A DNA stretch of 64,000 nucleotides from NCBI GenBank assembly GCA_030544215.1, contig JARZZO010000011.1, positions 48,977,587-49,041,586 of the forward strand, written 5' to 3'. The notes beneath the pieces were generated by a model. That model worked only from the letters and a program-made list of their open reading frames with translations, was not told the DNA's origin and did no database searches. This document shows positions 1 through 11,135 of this stretch, piece by piece. The position numbers and the translations under genes are program-made. Within the stretch, counting starts at the first letter, position 1, and every line of letters starts with the position of its first letter. Source of the stretch: Zantedeschia hybrid cultivar. Lineage: Eukaryota > Streptophyta > Magnoliopsida > Alismatales > Araceae.

Positions 1-19
1 TCTTGTTTGAAAAATCCAT
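1..19 (-). CDS. Start of antisense DUF7745-like gene of element D (partial)
   Basis: On the minus strand an ATG at position 19 opens M-D-F-S-N-K and runs off the window. It aligns with exon 1 of the antisense DUF7745-like genes in elements B (start 34354) and A, which contain S-S-N-K-R-M. The DNA upstream of it (20-310) also matches the region upstream of the B gene. So a third element, D, carried this gene. Only seven codons are visible, so the identification rests on position and flanking homology. Confidence 0.5.
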
Positions 20-1281
20 CTTGTTCTTGAGTCTTTTTCCTTGCAATCTTGATTTCTCTTAAACTTTGGAGAGAATCCCTTGCTTTGATCTCTAGATTGT
101 GTATGGATTTACCTTAATACAAGTTAAGAAAGCTTATCTATAAAGAATTGTGATTTTGAGAAGCCCTTTCCGAATTAGAGAAGAGATATGCATGAAAAGA
201 GTTGGAATCCGGATTGAATACAACAAGAACCTATTTCTGCGAGTTAAAAGGCGTCGGTGAACAACGACGTTATTTGACCTTAATGGCGTCTGCGTGACAC
301 GACGCGTTTCAGGGTTTTCTGTTATTTGCCCGAAATTCCATGATTATCTATATTTAATTGAGTATTTGCTTGAAGTTAATGATAATTTTTGAGTGCAGGA
401 AATTCAAAGAAGTGATTACAAAGCTGAAAATTTCAAGAAGATCACACTGTGGGAGTTTATGAGTCCCAACCGTAGCTAAAAAGATGGTTATCTCTATTCC
501 TTGTATTATTTTATGTAATTAATTTGCATAATTATCAGTATTATATGTTAAATATTTATTAGAATATATCAATGACCTTGTGATTTTGATGAAACTGGAA
601 TTTGAGTTCTCCTACAACAAAAACAATGATAATTCCAGAGAATTCTTAATCACACGGATAGGCCGTTAATTGTTAATTAACGAGGACGATAGTTCCGCTT
701 TTGTGAAACGGTGCATGGATAAACGAGCTTCGGCTTAGTACTGAATTGCAAGAATTGGTATTTTGACTCATTAATGACAGTTTAACAAAATTATCTTTGA
801 TTAATTTATATTTTATTTGATTTTATATTTTTCTTTTAGCCCAGCATACATCATATAGGACTTTGAAATAACTGTGATAAAAATTAATTCTTGATTAAAC
901 TTCAGACCATTGATCAAATATATTCCGACATGATATGAAATATTCGATTCTGAATTGAGTATGTTGATTATCTTTGAGGTTCGCTTGAAGATATCCTTAG
1001 AATTCTATCATTTCTTGGACTCCTTATCCAACATTTCTTATTTCTTTTACGATCCATCATGGTTGCAGCACGTCCACATTGGCTGACAACCACTCCCCAT
1101 GATGAAACCTACAAGGTTTATGGCCTAGGGTACTTCCCAATCGTGGAGGTTAATTAGCCTTATTTTATTTTCTTGTCTATCTCATCCAGACATGATTGAT
1201 TCCAGTGATCTTTTTGAGTTATCTTCATTGATTATTTTGAGAAAAATTCCCATCATATGATATTAAGAGCATGTCTCATCA
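20..1281 (+). other. 3' non-coding region of Tat element D
   Basis: About 1.3 kb without a convincing sense ORF. It is homologous to the region before the 3' LTR in B (34360-35630) and in A (53377-54334). Shared blocks include a run around 655-780 ending in an AACGAGCTTCGG-type stretch, and a block around 960-1150. It also serves as the promoter side of the antisense DUF7745-like gene. Apart from the two dyads at 251-305 I see no defined element in it. Confidence 0.7.
251..305. promoter_or_regulatory. Two GCGTC-N10-GACGC dyads upstream of the DUF7745-like gene (D)
   Basis: Two imperfect palindromes occupy 251-270 (right half GACGT) and 286-305 (perfect halves). Both have a 10-bp spacer, with AAAG/TAAT to the left and TATTT/GTTTC to the right. 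They lie about 230-290 bp upstream of the antisense ATG at 19. The copies in B (34604-34661) and A (43678-43722) have the same relation to their gene. Confidence 0.8.
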
Positions 1282-1356
1282 CACCTTGGCATCACCTTTT
1301 CAGTACATTCCATTTTATTTCACTCCCTTGCAAAGTCAATGCCAAGGTGAGGCAGC
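1282..1356 (+). promoter_or_regulatory. Polypurine tract and flanking hairpin of element D
   Basis: The last bases before the LTR, ending AAGGTGAGGCAGC, are in the polypurine-tract position for plus-strand priming. An inverted repeat brackets this end: CACCTTGGCAT at 1282-1292 and ATGCCAAGGTG at 1339-1349. The right arm therefore overlaps the presumed PPT. The same arrangement occurs in B (35631-35705) and A (54335-54399). Confidence 0.65.
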
Positions 1357-1400
1357 TGTAGACACGCTAATTTTGACATCATTTTGAGTAAATTTCATGT
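1357..1400 (+). repeat. First 44 bp of the 3' LTR of element D
   Basis: TGTAGACACGCTAATTTTG begins directly after the PPT, as in the B LTRs (17388, 35706). After 44 bp the LTR is interrupted by element A. It resumes at 55612, where the sequence continues as the B LTR does. The five bases before A (CATGT, 1396-1400) and after A (CATAT, 55612-55616) are the target-site duplication with one substitution. Confidence 0.8.
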
Positions 1401-1525
1401 TGTAGACATGTTAATTTTTACATCATATTGAGTAAATTTCATATCACAATGATAATACCTCAGAATGGTCTGATGTCTAATCATTAATTAATTTTTATTA
1501 ATTTTCTCTCGAAATCTGTTGAATA

Positions 1526-1817
1526 ACGTCGCGCATACACGACGCCATTTGAATTCTTAGCAAAAATCAATTCAGAATTAAAATTAGTAAATTTAAGAAG
1601 ATTTAGCTGAATAGCGTCGCCCTGACACGACGCTTTTTAAATCCTAATCCGCTTAGGTTTACTATTTCTAATTCTGGTTAATTTTTTAATTTATCTAAAG
1701 CACATCGCGTGTACACGACGCGTTTAATATTTCCTAATTATTTTCGATTTTCCTTTCTGGATTTATTTTTGTTTTGGCTGCATTAATGAAGTAAAAGGCG
1801 TCCCCCTTCAGCGACGC
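1526..1817. promoter_or_regulatory. Array of four GCGTC-N10-GACGC dyads in the U3 of A
   Basis: Sites are at 1526-1545, 1614-1633, 1702-1721 and 1798-1817, each with a 10-bp spacer of different sequence. Centre-to-centre distances are 88, 88 and 96 bp. The sequence between sites is AT-rich and only weakly repeated, so the dyads are the conserved part of a decayed tandem repeat. The array ends about 150 bp upstream of the TATA box at 1967. Confidence 0.85.
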
Positions 1818-1966
1818 GTCTTAAGAGTTTCCTGATAAGCAAGATTTGGCTGAGATAATCCTATTCCAGAGGTTGGAAGGGTTTCCAATTTCCTTTATGA
1901 TCGTCCAAAGCATGTCCGAGTTGCGGGAGAGTCTTTTTGAAGGCCAAATACCCTAAAGTCACTTCT

Positions 1967-1974
1967 TATAAATA
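1967..1974 (+). promoter_or_regulatory. TATA box of A 5' LTR
   Basis: TATAAATA lies downstream of the U3 dyad array. B has TATAAATA in the same relative place (17993, 36316) and D has it at 58261. The 3' LTR of A has the variant TATTAATA at 54966. Confidence 0.6.
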
Positions 1975-2433
1975 CATATGGACATTGACCTTTAAAAGTT
2001 GTTGGTTTTTAGAGAATTCAGAGCTCTCTACAAGGTATTTGAAGGTCCTCAAGGGATAAAAACATGGATAAGAAGAAGGAATTCTTGTTTCTTCATTCTC
2101 TTCCACCATTAAAGCTCAAGAAGATAAAGGCTTTGAAGGGGCCAAAGCAACCGATTTCCTCTCTAGTTTTATTCTAGTTTCTTTTTCATATAGTTCTTCA
2201 TTGCATCAACTCATCACACACACTTACTTCATAATTTCTAAACCTACACTCCTTAAGGGGGTTTAAAAGAACACAAAAAGTGAGTTCTTTTAGTTTGGTT
2301 GCATGTTTAGATTATTAACTAGAATAGATATTACACTATTTTTAGTTCTAATCATAGCTTTATTGTTTATTTGATTTTTTTTTTACAAGGTACAAAAGAA
2401 GAACAAGAGTAAAGAAAGAGAAGGCTCTTTTCG

Positions 2434-2447
2434 TTCGGCCGGCCGAA
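2434..2447. promoter_or_regulatory. CGGCCGGCCG palindromic hairpin in U5 of A
   Basis: The perfect palindrome TTCGGCCGGCCGAA has further pairing in the flanks (TTTCG / GAAAGAGAA). It follows GGCTCT, as it does in B, D and C. The same position in B and D reads CTTCAG-YCGG-CTGAAG, a paired substitution. A conserved palindrome in the RNA 5' end suggests a structural or dimerisation role (inference). Confidence 0.6.
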
Positions 2448-2496
2448 AGAGAAGAACCAAAAGACCCCATATTCTCCCGAATTGCAAGGTTAGTAA

Positions 2497-2735
2497 GTGA
2501 TCACCTTTTCTTTGAAACCCTCGATTTCTGGCGATCACAATCCTTTTCATATTATTAATCATAGTAAATACATGATAACATGATTAACACACACTCTTTT
2601 TGAGCACTACAGCTTTTTTGGCGATCACCTTTCCTTTGAAACCCTCGATTTCTGGCGATCACAATCCTTTTCATATTATTAATCATAGTAAATACATGAT
2701 AACATGATTAACACACACTCTTTTTGAGCACTACA
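2497..2735 (+). repeat. Tandem duplication of the U5 tail replacing most of the PBS of A
   Basis: The 115 bp at 2497-2611 (end of the 5' LTR) recur at 2621-2735 with only a few differences. The junction lies in a shared GCGATCACC: the PBS start TGGCGATCACC (2619-2629) runs straight into the second U5 copy instead of the GGTGGGAC seen in B. The PBS of A is therefore intact for only about 10 nt. A template switch between the GCGATCAC box in U5 and the one in the PBS would produce this. Confidence 0.8.
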
Positions 2736-3699
2736 GCCGTTTCTCTCTTTTTTACTCATGTTAATTCCATTGGGCACCCTCGGTGCACCGCTTGTCCCTC
2801 GGACACATTTGATGGTTTGTTGGTTGGTTAGTTGACTTTTATCCCCACGTGCACCTCATGCACACTCCCTTGTGGCAAAGTTTTGCCCTCCCTTGATTGC
2901 CTTGAGAAGTGGTATTAGAAAGTGTGTTTGTTCAGATTGATATCCATGTGTTGTATGATTGGTCTATATGTTCAAATTGTCCTCGCATGAGCAGTTGATT
3001 TATTAGTCATCTTGTTATTTGAAGAGTGGATTGCCCCTGATCTTGCTTCTTATTTGCTGTTTTTGGGACCTAAAGCATGTCTGCACAGGCAGACGTATTT
3101 CGTTAAGCATGTCGCCCTCACGAGACGCAATTTAGTGCCCACTTTATCTTCCTTGCTGCTCGAGCCTCTGTGAACAGGAGGGATTATTGTTTTGAATAGC
3201 GTCGGTGAACAGCGACGCGATTCAAGCTCTCATCCTTGTTGAGCATTAGCACTCGGATCATTGATTTTCTTGCTACCTATATTTATTTATTCTACATTAG
3301 AGGCCATCCAGGCCACAAGTAATTTGCATCGGGGCTCACCCCCCTCCTTTAGGAACATCTCTCTTGGCATCCTTACCTCTTTCTGACTGGGTCAGTCCCT
3401 AGGTCAAACTAGAGTGGTTGGTGTTAAGACCTCCGTAAGTCCCCAAAAGCAAAGAACTCCTCTTTGTTCATCGGGCTGGTTGTACCATTTGAAGTCCTGC
3501 GTAGTTGGTCATATCATGATGAGTGAAGCCGTAGAGCATAACAGTGGAAATTAAATTGAAACTAGGATCTTACCCATTGAGAGAATTTGAGTCTAAAAAT
3601 TCAATTAACCCAACAAGTAACTCTCAAAACACCGTAAGCATCCACTTGGTTGTTAATCTGTGCAAACTTGATTGAAATAATTGTCATTTCAATACAATG
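2736..3699 (+). other. 5' untranslated region of element A
   Basis: No ORF of note. It aligns with 18746-19741 of B through several blocks: GGCACCC..CGGTGCACC near 2775, CCTCCGTAAGTCCCC near 3430 and CATCGGGCTGGTTG near 3472. It contains three dyads at 3077-3218. CTCCGTAAGTCC contains a possible splice-donor-like GTAAGT, unproven. Confidence 0.6.
3077..3218. promoter_or_regulatory. Three GCGTC-N10-GACGC dyads in the 5' UTR of A
   Basis: Sites are at 3077-3096 (ATGTC / GACGT), 3109-3128 (ATGTC / GACGC) and 3199-3218 (GCGTC / GACGC), all with a 10-bp spacer. The third has flanks GAATA and GATTC. B carries three dyads in the equivalent place (19117-19247). Confidence 0.75.
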
Positions 3700-6492
3700 A
3701 TGCTACGTTCAGGTAGAACTGTCGGCATGGTTGCCTTTGAACAAGAAGATCGGGTCAAGTACCAAGGAGATGCTTATGCTCCTCAAGTTCATGGTGCACC
3801 TTAGTCTGAGGATGAGAGGGATGCTAATGTCTCTAAGTATCACGATCAATTCTAAACTGTTCACGAGGGAGATGCTCATGCCCCTCAGTATCATGATGAT
3901 TCGATCTACGGTCAATATCACCCGGATTTGGGCAATCATTCACGTATTCACGTCATCTCTAATCCTACTGTTGAAAGAACCCAAGACCAGACTAGGCCCT
4001 CTGCCGATCATCCTTCTGATCTTACTACTCTTATGGGAGCTTTGTCTAATCATGTGGATCCCCGTCAATTTGACGCCATTCAATCAATCTTAAAAGGGAA
4101 AGCTCTTCTGCATCCTTCTGAGCCAAGTCTTGTGGTTCACCCTGCTGCTTATCTAGCTCCTACCCAGGCCATGGAAGGTCTCCATATTTCCACTCCATGG
4201 CACAGAAGCCCTTAACAGTCTGGTTCACGACATCCTGTCAGGCCGCAAACCGTAATCTATCAGAATGCCTTCAGGCACGGTGGGAACGTCGCCAGTTCAC
4301 AACCTCACTGTCTCCGCATCCCTACTTATTCGCGGAGGCAGTCTTTTCAACAACCACCACCCCCACCAGCAGATTCTACCACTCAACTCCTACTTAACAG
4401 GTTGTCTTAGATGGACGAGCGATTCAAGAATCTTGAAAAGAATATGGACAGCAAGGGCGCTCCTGAACTCTCTGTTCCTGATTTGCCAGTATTCCATCTC
4501 TTACCTTCTGAAATGCCAATTTACAGAAAGTACAACGGCACAGGCAATCCTTTCCTTCACATCAAAGAATTTCAGTATGAATCATCATTCTGGCAGCATG
4601 ATAAAAAAGCATTGGCATTCCTCTTCAGAAGGTCGTTGGAAGGATCGGCCTTAGAGTGGTTCTTCTCTTTAGACCCAAGTGAGGTAGAAAACTTTGACAT
4701 AGTGTTGAAGAGGTTCCTGCAAAGATACAAAGACAGGGTGGCACCTACCTTGTCCATCACTGACTTATTCAATGAGAAGATGAAGCCAGATGAAGACTTC
4801 ATAGTGTTCGCCGATAGGTGGCGAGGGATGGTTGAAAAGATAAGAGATCATTTGTCCGAACAAGAATTAGTAAAGATGATGGTTGCCAACGCCACTCCAC
4901 AGTACAAGCTTGTATTGATCCTGAATAACTTGACTACCATGGCAGATCTATATGAAAGAGCACGTTATGCTCAGAATGCGTTCAAGGATTCCACCTTTGC
5001 TAGTGTCTTCGATCCTCATTGACCCAATAGACCTCCACCCCGGAAGTCTATTATCCCCAATTCTTCTATGGGTCCAAATACTGAGGGTACATTGTCTTAT
5101 GAACAGGTCAGTACAATGAACAATAATCAGCACCAGTTTATGAGAAATCAGCAGCAATATCAGTCACCCAGGCCTCAAAACCAGCAGGGTTATAGGCCTC
5201 CTACTTAGCAGCTTCAGTCGGCACCGCAGCATTCTCATCAGCAAGTATACAATCCACCTCGGCAGCCACCGAATTACACTCATGTTCCTCCTTATGATTA
5301 TACACAGCAGAGGAAACCTCTTGGTCTTAGAAGGTCGGTATACCCCCAATTACTAGAATCCCTCACAGATATATTCAATGCCCTCATGGAGGCCAACGCC
5401 TTAGTGTTGCCAAAGGAAAGGGCCATTTGGCCATCAAATGTTGATATGTCCCGTTACTGTGTGTTTCATCGTCAACCGGGACACACAGTAGATGCTTGCT
5501 TTCACTTTCGGGATTATATTCATGACCTCAATGATCAAGGAGGGATTGATTGGGAAGAGATGAAAAAGTACATAGCCGCCTTGAAGGCGAAAAGACCACA
5601 ACAGCAGCAACAATAGCCACAGCCACCACAACAACAACAACCAATTCAAAGGGCCCCGGTACAACAAGCAGCACCACAGAATATGGGCATAATGCAAAAC
5701 CCGTTGCTAGAACATCAAAACTAAATCGCCCCCATCCTAACAAATAACCAGTCTGAGGCTAGTAGAGGGCAACAATGGAAAGTAGAGGATTCGTCTTCTA
5801 TCTATTCAGCAAGTCACATGTCAAGTACTGCCGAGCAACTGTCTCGCCGCATTCTCCACATACCTAAACCACAACCTATCACCATTAAATCCATTCCATC
5901 CCCCACCACCATATCCTCACCAAGCAACCCTCCTCAAACCAATTATACCCCCCTCATTCCATCCAAACCACTACTCCGTATGCAATTCCCTACATCACCT
6001 ATAACAACCACCCACCCCGATACCCTACAACCCTCTAAACCACTCATCCGCACAGTACCCCCACCAAATAATCCATCACCGTCACCTACTCATACGCACC
6101 CCCAACCCTCTAAACCACTCATTCGATTTCTCTTACCTCCACCAACATCCCCTCACCAACCCATTACATCTTCTAAACCACTCCTCAACACGACAGTGCT
6201 CAAGATAACGCCTGGAGCTTCCACTATTGAAGAACATACGCTCCGAAGTGGCCGAATATTCAACAAAGTGTTCCCCCAGTCCACAGTGAGAGATGGCCCG
6301 TTACCGCCAGTAGAAGAAGTCCATAATGAAGAGAGTATACTTGGTACCCATTATGATTTGTTGAAACAGCTGGAAAGAACACCGGCACACATCTCCATAT
6401 TAGAGCTAATCAAGAGATCTAAGGTTCATCAAGAAGCCCCAATGGAATACCTACAATGGGTAATGGTCAACGAAGATGTGCCAGTGGAAAAG
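3700..6492 (+). pseudogene. Tat gag of element A (degenerate)
   Basis: The start M-L-R-S-G-R matches gag of B. The gag core lies at 4411-5022, one open stretch of 203 codons with PVFHLLPSEMPIYRKYNGTG, FLFRRSLEG, FADRWRGM and LYERARY. A stop follows at about 5020 where B has Arg (CGA-type to TGA). The zinc knuckle (C-x2-H-x4-H-x4-C, YCVFHRQPGH) is near 5458, followed by a Pro-rich linker at 5818-6480. Several stops and shifts break the frame before 4411 and between 5022 and 5818. The gene ends at 6492, where copia element G inserts within a VPVEK-coding stretch. Confidence 0.85.
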
Positions 6493-8042
6493 TGTTGGGT
6501 TCTCGGGTTTCTCCAGATCTCCCGCGCAACGGAAAATAAAATAAAATCGGAGATCCGTTCCCGTTTCGAAAATCGAAAAAACCAGATTATCGAATAATCA
6601 GTTCTTACTGTGTGTAGATTCGAATCCGCAACCGTTTGGTTCCGTCGGTGCGACACCGCAAGCCGCGCAAGCGCCTGGCCTCTAGTGAAGTCAACGCGAT
6701 CCTCCTCACGATGGATATCCTTGCGTTCCTTGTTCTTCGCAACCCACGAAACCTCCGCCGGTCGCCGCAACGATCGCCACAACGCGCGGACGATTTCCCG
6801 TCGAATGGGAGTCTGAGAAGCGGCGGAGTAGATCTGGATCTGTCTGGGACGCCAGAGAGAGAGAGAAATAGAGGAGGGGCGGCTAGGGTTAGTAGCAGCT
6901 TGTCCTGCTCAGCCTGTTCGCTATATTTTATACTAACCACGCGATTTTTCATAAAAACCCCCGGTTTGTATAAAACCCACTTATTTATCCATCGCCTTGA
7001 GAATCATTTGTGTGTGACCCTCTAGGCCCAATTACCAGTCCAGTTAATAGCCCAATAAGCCCAGTGACTCATCACTGGCTTTATTAATCAATTAATAACC
7101 CTTTATTAATTAATTAATCAATCGAATTGATGTCGCACATCGAATTCGATCGGGCCTCCGATCACGTTGGGTGCCAAGCAACACCGCGTGAACCCGTAAG
7201 GTATCGGGGTTAGGTAACCCACTCTTGAAACCTTTCCGTCGACAGTTACCACGTGGATATAATCCTTCATTCGTACAATGCTTTCGAGTCAACTCAGGGT
7301 ATGGCGTGCTGTCAAACCCTAACTGCTCGACTCACTTGGATTGGATGCCACCGATAAATATCGGAAAACTCCTTTCCCGATATTATCGTCCGCCCTGGCC
7401 AGGGACTTTCGTGCATCTTTCCTAGAGCATTCTCTCTCTAAGTACTGAGAGCGAATGATTCTTTATTGACACACAATTTCCTTCGACGATATTCCGTTGT
7501 ACCCAATCCTTGGCGTTTTAGAATCCCGTGGCTAGAGATTCGTAAATCAAGGTCAAAGCACAGAAGTCCACCGACAAGGTGTCCTTGGTGTCTCAGGTCC
7601 GAGGACCATCCACGCAACTGCGACAATAGAATCAAGCTGGTTGACAGTGAGGTATAATACCATCCAGCGATTCAGTCGGATCAGTTCAGTGAACTCATTC
7701 TCCAATGAGCACCTACAGATTCGCCTTAGTGTCTCCACACAAGTGACTTATGAGATCAGTCACCCTCATCATATGCAGGAGTAATCTGTACTAGTCTAAC
7801 CGGATATCCGATGTCTTTCTCGGATATCCTTCGACTAGGAACGATTAAGAATATGTGTGTTTAAGTGATCAGTCTCATTAGTATGATCTCATCATAATCT
7901 AATCACTATAGCACATATTCAAGGACTTCATTATGAAACGATAATTAATGCGATTTACACATAATGAATATTATGCCATTATATTAGTAAATGAACGAGA
8001 TTTACATAGTCAAATTGGCTTGTAGGCCACCTAAAACTAACA
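6493..8042 (-). repeat. 3' LTR of copia element G
   Basis: The ends on the plus strand are TGTTGGGTTC and AAACTAACA. On the minus strand the LTR opens TGTTAGTTTTAGG directly after a purine-rich AAGTGGGAGAT, the expected PPT. It is 1550 bp. The short ORFs in it on both strands are not supported as genes. It contains no GCGTC-N10-GACGC dyads, unlike the Tat LTRs. Confidence 0.8.
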
Positions 8043-8062
8043 ATCTCCCACTTGGACTAAAG

Positions 8063-8530
8063 TCAATCACCTTTATACAATAAGCCTATAGACTCTAGGT
8101 GACGCTCAAACACAATTTGAGCCAATGGCTTTGTCAGTGGATCTGCTACATTGTCGACAGATGGAACTCTTTCCACCACTACATCTCCTCTGGATATGAT
8201 CTCTCTGATAAGATGAAAGTGCCTCAGAATATGCTTCGATTTTTGATGAGACCGCGACTCTTTTACTTGTGCAATCGCTCTATTGTTGTCGTACAACAGC
8301 GGAACAGGTTCAGAGATGTTGGGAACAATGCTGAGGTCGGTGATGAATTTCTTCAACCACACTGCTTCCTTGGTGGCTTCAGCTGCAGCGATGTACTCAG
8401 CTTCTGTCGTTGAATCTGCAGTGGTTGTTTGCTTGGAACTCTTCCAGCACACTGCCCCTCCGTTCAAAGTAAACACGAATCCAGATGTAGACTTGCTGTC
8501 ATCTGGATCTGACTGAAAACTCGAGTCAGA
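8063..8530 (-). pseudogene. Copia RNase H domain of G
   Basis: The open stretch contains CWKSSKQTTTADSTTEAEY (the usual copia RNase H start is S-K-Q-x3-x-S-S-T/x-E-A-E-Y), LLYDNNRAIAQ and the K-H-I-x-R-H-F-H motif, ending about 20 bp before the LTR. It is separated from RT by a one-base frameshift near 8530, so the polyprotein is broken. On family knowledge this domain degrades the RNA strand of the RNA/DNA hybrid during reverse transcription. Confidence 0.85.
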
Positions 8531-9620
8531 AAAGCCTCGAGCTTCAAGTCACCTCCTCCATAGACAAGAAACATATCCTTAGTTCTTCTCAAGTACTTAA
8601 GGATACATTTCACTGCCTTCCAGTGCTCTTCACCTGGATCAAATGCAGCATCAGGCCGTGTACATAGCATGGCAAACATAATAGATCCTATGGCAGAGGC
8701 ATAGGGTATTCTATCCATGAATGCCCTCTCATTAGGAGTCTTAGGAGACTGCTCCTTTGAGAGATTAATTCCATGTCTCATCGGTATGAGATCTCTCTTA
8801 GAATTTTTCATGCCAAACCTTTTGACTATAGTATCTATGTACAAGGATTGGATCATTCCAAGCATCCTCTTTGATCTATCTCTATAGATCCGTATTCCCA
8901 ATACGTAGGATACTTCTCCCAAATCCTTCATGGAGAAGTTTCTTGACAGCCAGATCTTTACTGATGACATCATAGCTACATCATTCCCAATGAGTAGTAT
9001 GTCATCTACGTAAAGAACTAAGAAGGTGACTGTGCTCCCACTGATCTTCTTGTACACACAAGGCTCATCTTCATTCTTAATGAAGTTATAAGACTTGACA
9101 GCCTCGTCAAATCTTATGTTCCAGCTCCGAGAAGCTTGCTTCAGTCCATAAATAGACCTCTGAAGCTTGCACACTTTATCTGGAGATTCTTTGGATGTGA
9201 AACCTTCTAGTTGTATCATATACACTTCTTCCTCAAGGTTATCATTGAGGAAGGCAGTCTTTACATCCATCTGCCAGATATCATAATCAAAGTGTGCAGC
9301 AATGGCGAGTAGAACTCTGATCGACTTTATCATGGCAACTGATGAGAAAGTCTCGTCATAGTCAATTCCTTGCTTTTGACGATATCCCTTTGCGACCAAC
9401 CTTGCCTTATAAGTGTCGATCTGTCCATCAGCACCGATATTTCTCTGAAAGATCTACTTGCAACCGATGGGTACAATACCCTCGGGCAAGTCCTCCAAGT
9501 TCCAAACTTGGTTGGTGTACATGGACTGGATTTCTGAGTTCATGGCTTCTCACCATATCCCGGATTCTGGGCCTTCTATGGCCTCCTGGTAGGTTTTAGG
9601 ATCATCATCCTCATTATATT
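8464..9620 (-). pseudogene. Copia reverse transcriptase of G
   Basis: The region encodes LVAKGYRQKQGIDYDETFS, DVKTAFLNDNLEEEVYM, YGLKQASRSWNIRFD, the catalytic LYVDDILLIGND, LGIRIYRDRSKR and IPYASAIGSIMFAMLCTRPD. This is a complete Ty1/copia RT core of normal order. The upstream portion (9400-9620) is recognisable but carries a stop near 9453. Element E has the same RT start at 59070-59363, so G and E belong to related copia lineages. Confidence 0.88.
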
Positions 9621-9807
9621 CTACCTTAGACTCACCTTCAGTGATATGTTCTACATATCGTTCGGGCAGTCTAGGTACTCTACCAGATCTACGAGTCTCA
9701 TCTGTGTGTACTTGAACAGATTCAGGAACTGATATCTCATCTGATGATAATGCAACTGTTTGGGGATCTGGAACCTCTTCCAGTACTATTTTACTCCCAC
9801 TGTCCTC

Positions 9808-10835
9808 CTAGAGAAGGTATTCCTCTTCCAGGAAGACAGCTTTCTTGGCGACAAACACCTTTTGTTCACCAGGATGGTAAAAATAGTATCCAAAGGTTTC
9901 CTTTGGATATCCCACAAACCTGCATTTATCAGTTCGTGATTCCAGCTTGTCTGGATCATGCCTCTTTACATGAGCAGGGCAACCCCACACTTTAACATGT
10001 TTAAATTCTGGTTTTCTGCCTTTCCATATCTCATATGGAGTAGAGGCCACAGACTTGCTGGGTACTCTGTTCAGTAGGTATGTTGCTGACTTTAGAGCAT
10101 ACCCCCAGAGGGACACTGGTAATCCCGAAAAGCTCATCATGGATCGCACCATGTCCAACAAGGTGCGATTCCTCCTTTCCGATACACCATTCATCTGTGG
10201 TGTACATGGAGGGGTTAGCTGAGAAAGGATACCATTATCCTTTAAGAATTGTGTGAAATTAGTACTCAAGTATTCTTCTCCTTGATCGGATCGAAGAACT
10301 TTAATATTCTTTCATAACTGCTTCTCTACCTCATTCTTGAACTCCTTAAACTTCTCAAATGCTTACGACTTGTACTTCATTAAGTACATATAGTCGAATC
10401 TTGAAAAGTCGTCGGTGAACGTGATGAAGAATGAGAAGCTACCTTTGGTTTGGGTGGACATGGGACCACATACATCCGAATGTATTAGTTCCAGAATGTC
10501 CTTGGCACATTCTCCATGTCCAGTAAATGGAGATTTTGCCATCTTTCCCATAAGACAGGATTCACATGTCGCAAACGATTCGTAATCGAATGCAGTTAAG
10601 TAACCATGCTTGTGCAACTTTTGCAACTTGCTTTCGCCAATGTGCCCAAGTCTACAATGCCACATATAGGCTTGGTTCACACAATTCTTGTTCTTCTTAA
10701 GAGCATTATCAATTTGAAGAATGTAATAAGTAACATCTAAGAGATATAGACCGTTGACCAAAAAAGCCGAAGCTATTGATTTATTACCATAATAAATCGA
10801 ATAACTTATATTCTCAATAGTCAACCTATATCCTA
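9808..10835 (-). pseudogene. Copia GAG-pre-integrase and integrase of G
   Basis: The segment 10835-10363 begins inside the pre-integrase domain (YRLTIENISYS-like), with the HHCC finger (WHCRLGH..CESCLMGK) and the first catalytic Asp in IHSDVCGPM. The segment 10269-9808 has the third catalytic residue region (PQMNGVSERRNRTLL) and ends in the KCRFVGYPKETFGY stretch typical of copia. The second catalytic Asp lies in a disrupted portion near 10300. The N-terminus is cut at the junction with the C-family repeats. Confidence 0.85.
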
Positions 10836-11068
10836 GCCGTCCAAGAGGGGGTCGACGTCCAGGAATTGGCCATCAAAGGGGTTGGACGGCTAGGTGGTAG
10901 CCGTTCAATAGGGAGCCGACGGCCAGGGTTTGGCCGTCCAGAGGGTCGGACGGCCAGGTGCTGGCCGTCCACTGGCGATGTCGACGGCCAACTGGTGGCC
11001 GTCCAGCAGGTCCGGCGGCCGAGTGATGGCCGTCCAAGGGGCTCGACGGCCAGGGTCTGGCCGTCCAG
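10836..11068. repeat. GACGGCC-N7-GGCCGTC palindrome array of C'
   Basis: About seven tandem units, each GACGGCC, seven variable bases, GGCCGTC, with 8-12 bp between units. The spacer length is constant although its sequence varies. One unit has GACGGCT paired with AGCCGTT, a matched change in both arms. The same array is present in C at 51461-51745. Confidence 0.8.
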
Positions 11069-11135
11069 AGATTATGGAGTTCAGGATCCTTACCTTCTTT
11101 TCCTTTGAACGCGATGCGTGCAGCGGGCTACAGAT

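Larger units (their letters stand above)
1401..2611 (+). repeat. 5' LTR of element A
   Basis: The boundaries are TGTAGACATG and GAGCACTACA. It is closely similar to 54400-55611, including four dyads with 88, 88 and 96 bp between centres in both copies. U3 holds the dyads and R/U5 holds a CGGCCGGCCG hairpin at 2434-2447. Two GCGATCAC-like boxes near the end resemble the start of the PBS. Confidence 0.88.
6493..10835 (-). mobile_element. Truncated Ty1/copia element G (minus strand)
   Basis: Read on the minus strand it has GAG-pre-integrase, integrase, RT, RNase H, a purine-rich tract and a 3' LTR (8042 to 6493). Its gag, protease and 5' LTR are missing. At about 10835 it joins the 5' UTR repeats of a C-family element in the same orientation. 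About 0.7 kb of host element A is also missing at this locus, so G and C' were probably separate insertions joined by one deletion. No matching TSD is expected or seen (AAAAG on the left, GCTGC on the right). Confidence 0.85.

Noticed and set aside
6605..7025. Arg-rich ORFs on both strands
   Set aside because: They lie inside the copia G LTR and have no homology that I recognise.
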